Source: Acidobacteriaceae bacterium (lineage in GTDB: Bacteria; Acidobacteriota; Terriglobia; Terriglobales; Acidobacteriaceae). Taken from it: DNA of 6,674 nucleotides. How positions within the stretch are numbered: position 1 is the first letter of the stretch; the number at the start of each line of letters is the position of its first letter. A model generated the notes under the pieces. The model saw nothing but the letters and a program-made list of their open reading frames with translations. It was not told where the DNA came from and did no database searches. The DNA lies in assembly GCA_003139975.1 (NCBI GenBank), contig PLHN01000425.1, positions 1 through 6,674 of the forward strand, written 5' to 3'. Shown here piece after piece: positions 4,867 through 6,674 of this stretch. The position numbers and the translations under genes were made by a program.

Positions 4867-6184
4867 AGTCAGGCAGCGGCTGGCCGCGGGTTTCCGCTCC
4901 GAATGGAATCAGAAGCAATCCGAGGGCGAATGCAATCGCTGTAATCGCTACTGGAGTGCCGAGAGATCCAAAGTGGCGAACCCCTGCGCCTACCAGAAAC
5001 GTGATTCCAGCGCCTCCAAAACGGGCAAACGACGTGGCAAAGGCGAAGGCGCTGGCGCGGCATCCGGTGGGATATTGTTCGGGCAGCCACAGCGTGTAGA
5101 CGGCAAAATTTGCTCCGCCGATGCCGAGAAAAAAGAGACAAACGAAAAACCATGGCAGAGCTCCAGCGCCAAGATAAAAGACTTTGCCGAAGGTGAGCCA
5201 GATGAAGAGCGCCATGAAAGCAAAGAAGAAGGCGAGGGCACCGCGGCGGCCAACCCGTTCCGCCAGCCACGGCATGATAAGGCAGCCGAGAATGGTCGCG
5301 AAGGAAACCAGCATCACGCCACGCGATGCTAGTTGCGCCACCTGAACCCCGGAGCGGCCAGAGCCTTCCGCCAGTGCGGTAATCGCTGCCGGAACATAAA
5401 CGGTGCCGGCCCAAAGGCCGGAGATGGAGGCCAGCATGAACAGCGAATTCAGAATGGTACGGCGGCGCCATTGCGGCGAAAAGATCGCAGCCAGAGGGCG
5501 CCAGAAAGCCCAGGTGTGCAACACGTTTGCCTTGTCGATCCAGCGTGCCGGTTCGTTAACCCCGCGGCGAATCCAGGCCAGCAGAAGCGCGGGCACTCCT
5601 CCCACCGCAAACATGGCCCGCCAGCCAAAACGGCTGCCGATCACATAATTAATGACTGCGGCGAGAAAGATCCCGACATAATAGCCCGTATGCATGAGGC
5701 CCGCGCCCGTGCGGCGTCGTTCTTCAGGCCACTCTTCGGCGACGAAGGTTCCGCCCATGGCCCACTCTCCGCCGATTCCGACGCCAGCGAGAAGGCGCAA
5801 AACAGCCAGTTGCCAGACGTTCGTGGCGAAAGCGCTCAAGAACGTGAACGCCGAATACCACAAGATAGTGAGCATCAGAGTGCGGACGCGGCCAAACTTG
5901 TCGCCCACCGGGCCCCAAAGAAATGCCATCCCCCAGCCGACCAGAAACAAGGCGAAAAGCAGGCCGCCATAGAAACCAATGTTGCCTTTGGTTGCGGCAA
6001 TGCCGGAGCGGGGCAGAAGGTCGCGGAGTGAAGGCACGAGAACGAGCGCATAGATAAAAGAATCAATGCCGTCCAGCGTCCATCCACCCCAAGCGGCCCA
6101 GAAGCCGCGGACCTGGTTTCGGGAAAGAGAGGACGATGAGATGCCGGAAGACCCGCTCGTTCCGTTACTGGCAAGACCTGCCAT
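4865..6184 (-). CDS. MFS transporter, probable proton symporter for an organic acid or sugar acid
   Basis: A 439-residue major facilitator with about twelve hydrophobic segments. The start of the transport domain reads WAAWGGWTLDGIDSFIYALV (29-48), with Asp38 and Asp41 in the first helix as in the DGFD motif of aromatic-acid and sialate symporters. The loop between helices 2 and 3 has the MFS motif GPVGDKFGRVR at 91-101. RLLAGVGIGGEWAMG (130-144) is the helix-4 motif with Arg130 and Glu140. A second-half copy of the loop motif occurs in LAERVGRRGAL. The overall pattern recalls the NanT/AAHS-like groups, suggesting import of a carboxylated compound, but the substrate cannot be read from sequence. 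The first 20 residues are Ser/Gly-rich and of low complexity; no clear ribosome site precedes ATG 6184, so the start may be imprecise. It follows the penicillin-binding protein gene by 56 bases; no link to the peptide cluster is evident. Confidence 0.9.
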   Translation of the reverse strand: MAGLASNGTSGSSGISSSSLSRNQVRGFWAAWGGWTLDGIDSFIYALVLVPSLRDLLPRSGIAATKGNIGFYGGLLFALFLVGWGMAFLWGPVGDKFGRVRTLMLTILWYSAFTFLSAFATNVWQLAVLRLLAGVGIGGEWAMGGTFVAEEWPEERRRTGAGLMHTGYYVGIFLAAVINYVIGSRFGWRAMFAVGGVPALLLAWIRRGVNEPARWIDKANVLHTWAFWRPLAAIFSPQWRRRTILNSLFMLASISGLWAGTVYVPAAITALAEGSGRSGVQVAQLASRGVMLVSFATILGCLIMPWLAERVGRRGALAFFFAFMALFIWLTFGKVFYLGAGALPWFFVCLFFLGIGGANFAVYTLWLPEQYPTGCRASAFAFATSFARFGGAGITFLVGAGVRHFGSLGTPVAITAIAFALGLLLIPFGAETRGQPLPD

Positions 6185-6240
6185 TGGCGGACGAACTATA
6201 TCAAGAAAATGGCTTCTGATGTTGTGCGAGATAACACGCT

Positions 6241-6674
6241 CTAGTGCGTTTCGCCGTCTCCGGGGGCTACGTCCGGCGTATCGAGCTTGTGGGCGACCGC
6301 GGAGTTTTGCTGGGTGGGCAGGGCGGGGAATTCTCCCGCATCTTTACCGGCGAGAGCGATATTCATGAACTGCATCCAGATTGGAAGGGCAGCGCGGGCC
6401 CCAGTTTCTTTATTGCCGAGAGACTTCTTCTCGTCGTAACCGACCCAGACGCCGCACGTGAGATTGGGAGAAAAGCCGACGAACCAGGCATCGGTGAAAT
6501 CGTTGGTGGTCCCGGTTTTGCCGGCGAGCGGATACGGCATTTTGGCGGCGGCTGCGGCAGTGCCATGCAGCACGACTTCGCGCAACATGGTCGTCATGAT
6601 GCGGGCGGTACGAGAGCTGATCGCATCCTTCGCGTCCGAGTAATCCTCCTCGAGAATGCGGCCCTCATAGTCGG
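6241..6674 (-). CDS. Class A penicillin-binding protein (PBP1A-like), C-terminal part
   Basis: The last 143 codons of a gene that begins beyond the right edge. The frame reads DYEGRILEEDYSDAKDAISS at the edge, then SRTARIMTTMLREVVLHG, and further on PLAGKTGTTNDFTDAWFVGF. KTGTT (codons at 6519-6505) is the third conserved motif of the transpeptidase active site, after the SxxK and SxN motifs that lie outside the window. TDAWFVGFSP, VWVGYDEKKSLGNKETG and ALPIWMQFM are hallmark stretches of PBP1A transpeptidase domains. The enzyme crosslinks peptidoglycan in the periplasm and, in full-length class A members, also polymerises glycan strands. The tail after the domain is short and hydrophilic. It is a core cell-wall gene and marks the right side as ordinary chromosome. 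Confidence 0.93.
   Translation of the reverse strand, partial: DYEGRILEEDYSDAKDAISSRTARIMTTMLREVVLHGTAAAAAKMPYPLAGKTGTTNDFTDAWFVGFSPNLTCGVWVGYDEKKSLGNKETGARAALPIWMQFMNIALAGKDAGEFPALPTQQNSAVAHKLDTPDVAPGDGETH

Noticed and set aside
6185..6240. A promoter for the MFS gene (TATAGT about 10 bases before its ATG)
   Set aside because: No -35 element at suitable spacing, and the box is too close to the ATG to be convincing. Nothing else is visible in this 56-base gap.

Overview
The window looks like a chromosomal piece of a GC-rich, Gram-negative-type bacterium. Gene content and protein style suggest Acidobacteriota (Terriglobia-like). This is an inference from familiarity with the families; no marker gene here proves it.

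Layout. From the left edge to about 1.76 kb lies a tightly packed minus-strand operon, read right to left. It encodes a 58-residue peptide (1755-1579, shorter than usual gene-calling cut-offs), a small S24/S26 (signal-peptidase-like) serine peptidase (1565-999), an HPr-kinase/PEPCK-fold kinase (999-103), and the first 36 residues of a PqqD-type peptide chaperone (110-1, running off the edge). Behind it, on the same strand, is a two-gene ABC-2 exporter: ATPase 3500-2682 and permease 2685-1885. Diverging from the ATPase gene is a PF14907-type nucleotidyltransferase (3587-4786). The right third holds an MFS transporter (6184-4865) and the C-terminal end of a class A penicillin-binding protein (6674-6241). 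Both are minus strand and look like ordinary chromosomal neighbours.

How the genes fit together. Small peptide, PqqD-type chaperone, HprK-like kinase, peptidase, nucleotidyltransferase and ABC exporter together look like a ribosomally made, modified peptide (RiPP) pathway. The peptide carries a YxxPxF motif like the lasso-peptide leader motif bound by PqqD-type (B1) proteins. It has Cys41 and Cys51 in its C-terminal part and ends in Thr-Ser. HprK-like kinases in some lasso pathways phosphorylate the C-terminal residue of the precursor, so Ser58 is an obvious candidate. However, the C-terminal part has no Asp or Glu, so a canonical lasso ring cannot form. The pathway is therefore probably a non-lasso relative, or a poorly described RiPP class. 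Its remaining genes probably continue past the left edge.

Control. A plausible sigma-70 promoter lies just before the peptide gene, with a 7-bp direct repeat one helical turn apart over its -10 element. A symmetric TATTATA box sits between the exporter and nucleotidyltransferase genes and could fire in both directions. No rRNA, tRNA, CRISPR array, insertion sequence or phage gene was seen.
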